In this document: positions 6,031 through 6,656 of the stretch, piece after piece | How positions within the stretch are numbered: the first letter of the stretch is position 1 | Layout: each line of letters begins with the position of its first letter | DNA from: Rhodocyclaceae bacterium | GTDB lineage: Bacteria; Pseudomonadota; Gammaproteobacteria; Burkholderiales; Rhodocyclaceae | Assembly (NCBI GenBank): GCA_027325905.1 | Contig: DAIEEM010000162.1 | Span: 1-6,656 of the forward strand | DNA: 6,656 nucleotides | Reading direction: 5' to 3' | Notes under the pieces: model-generated | Databases searched by the model: none | What the model saw: the letters and a program-made list of their open reading frames with translations, nothing else | What the model was told of the DNA's origin: nothing | Made by a program: the position numbers and the translations under genes

Positions 6031-6473
6031 CGCCCCTCCAGGCGTTCGCCGAGAGCGCCGCCGATGTCGAGGACGGTCGCCGCCAGGGAACTGTCGCACA
6101 TCGGATAGAGGATGTTCTCCTCCTTCACATTGTGCTGCTGCATCAGGATCAGCAGCGTGTCGGCGGCACCGCCGTAGGCATTGCGGTCGCGCGCCTTGAG
6201 CGCGACGACCATCTGCGCCATGAGATCGCGCATCTGGGCATGTTCCATGCGCATCACGGCTACCGGGCCGCCGCTCATGCCGGTAGCGGTCTCGAAAGCG
6301 GGGAACAGCACTTGCTCCTCCGTGGCGAAATGCGCTTCCATCTCGGCAATGAACTTCGCGCTGGCGGTCTCGCAGCCAGCCCATTCACCCGCGTGTGCCT
6401 GCGCCTCGGCCGTAGCGAAGATGTCGTCGCAATGCTTGTGATGGTGGCGCAGGGGTTGGGTCGGATTAGTCAT
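6018..6473 (-). CDS. Hemerythrin-like (HHE) di-iron protein
   Basis: A 151-residue four-helix hemerythrin-type protein, expected to bind two irons and to interact with O2, NO or iron in the cytoplasm. The ligand pattern is complete: an N-terminal histidine cluster LRHHHKHCDDIF (H10-H14), HxxxE in helix 2 (H48, E52), H78 in helix 3 (RMEHAQM) and HxxxE in helix 4 (H114, E118 in QHNVKEEN). The in-frame reading extends to a TTG at 6545, but that lies within an FNR box, so I chose the ATG at 6471-6473, which gives MTNPTQPLRHHHKH. No strong SD precedes it. It is the first gene of a leftward cluster with DUF2249 (overlap), the large membrane protein and SirB2. The FNR box about 70 bases upstream fits induction at low oxygen or by NO. 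Related proteins are linked to O2 sensing, iron-sulfur repair or NO handling; which applies here is unknown. Confidence 0.93.
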   Translation of the reverse strand: MTNPTQPLRHHHKHCDDIFATAEAQAHAGEWAGCETASAKFIAEMEAHFATEEQVLFPAFETATGMSGGPVAVMRMEHAQMRDLMAQMVVALKARDRNAYGGAADTLLILMQQHNVKEENILYPMCDSSLAATVLDIGGALGERLEGRCQT

Positions 6474-6506
6474 GTCATCGGTCGTCGTCGTATTGAAGGT
6501 GGACGG

Positions 6507-6512
6507 ATTCTC
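6507..6512 (-). promoter_or_regulatory. Candidate -10 element of the hemerythrin operon promoter
   Basis: GAGAAT on the minus strand (4 of 6 matches to TATAAT). It would start transcription near 6500, leave a leader of about 27 bases, and put the FNR box centre about 42 bases upstream, the class II activation position. This rests on spacing only. Confidence 0.4.
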
Positions 6513-6535
6513 CCCGCCATCCCCTGGCGCCGACC

Positions 6536-6549
6536 TTGACGGCAATCAA
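6536..6549. promoter_or_regulatory. FNR/Anr/Dnr box upstream of the hemerythrin operon
   Basis: TTGAC-GGCA-ATCAA on the plus strand (TTGAT-TGCC-GTCAA read toward the hemerythrin gene) matches nine of ten consensus positions and has the same single deviation as the box at 3322-3335. The palindrome extends by one pair (CTTGA/TCAAG). It lies in the 93-base gap between the upstream gene's stop and the hemerythrin start. An NO-responsive Dnr/NnrR-type relative could read the same sequence, so the acting regulator is not settled. Confidence 0.8.
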
Positions 6550-6566
6550 GAACCAGGGAGCCCATG

Positions 6567-6656
6567 TCAGTCGTTGACGATGCCAACGTCGAGGCGGGCG
6601 AACCAATCGATGAAGCGTTTGACGTCCGCGCCTTGATAGATGGCGCCGTGCTGCGG
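6567..6656 (-). CDS. C-terminal end of a probable oxygen-binding di-iron (ODP/flavodiiron-like) protein
   Basis: Only the last 29 residues and the stop are present; the gene enters from the right edge. The sequence starts PQHGAIYQGADVKRFIDWF and ends GIVND. The PQHG-x-I-(Y/F)-x-G motif followed by a helix with DWF is what I recall at the end of metallo-beta-lactamase-fold di-iron proteins of the ODP/FprA type, where that histidine is a di-iron ligand. These proteins bind or reduce O2 or NO. It reads in the same direction as the hemerythrin gene, 93 bases upstream. The open frame is clear; the family call rests on a short stretch. Confidence 0.55.
   Translation of the reverse strand, partial: PQHGAIYQGADVKRFIDWFARLDVGIVND

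Noticed and set aside
5415..6539. Plus-strand 374-codon frame opposite the hemerythrin, DUF2249 and membrane protein genes
   Set aside because: Crosses three supported genes antisense and has no coherent domain; starts and ends do not respect gene boundaries.
6474..6545. TTG-initiated extension of the hemerythrin protein (24 extra residues)
   Set aside because: The TTG is part of the FNR box, the extension is unstructured, and the ATG at 6473 starts just before the hemerythrin domain.

Overview
The window is high-GC (roughly two thirds G+C), gene-dense DNA. Its gene types point to a facultatively anaerobic or microaerobic betaproteobacterium, with Rhodocyclales-like a plausible guess. This placement rests on gene content and protein wording, not on a search. 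Almost everything is coding, and no gap between genes exceeds about 100 bases. I see no tRNA, rRNA, mobile element or CRISPR array.

Left half, all read leftward from about 3255: hemN (oxygen-independent coproporphyrinogen III dehydrogenase), a small TauE/SafE (DsbD_2-type) membrane protein whose TTG start overlaps the hemN stop, a single-domain rhodanese, and the N-terminal 243 residues of a CopA-type copper P1B-ATPase that runs off the left edge. To the right of hemN, and divergent from it, is an FNR/Anr-type oxygen-sensing regulator with all four [4Fe-4S] cysteines. The roughly 96-base gap between them holds one near-perfect FNR box (TTGAC-N4-ATCAA, 3322-3335). It is placed so that it could activate hemN and repress fnr. 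This neighbourhood (fnr/anr, hemN, TauE/SafE protein, copper ATPase) resembles the region next to cbb3 oxidase genes in Pseudomonas and betaproteobacteria, and suggests a low-oxygen haem and copper supply module.

Right half, also read leftward: the last 29 codons of a protein that looks like an oxygen-binding di-iron (ODP/flavodiiron-like) protein, then a second FNR box of the same form (6536-6549), then a tight cluster of a hemerythrin-like di-iron protein, a DUF2249 protein (13-base overlap), a 12-helix histidine-bearing membrane protein that looks like a remote relative of NnrS or haem-copper oxidase subunit I, and a SirB2-family membrane protein that converges on fnr with a 20-base overlap. 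The most interesting reading is that these four genes form an FNR/Dnr-controlled gas-handling (O2 or NO) cassette next to its likely regulator. The family calls and the two boxes can be seen in the sequence. The function of the cassette is inference.
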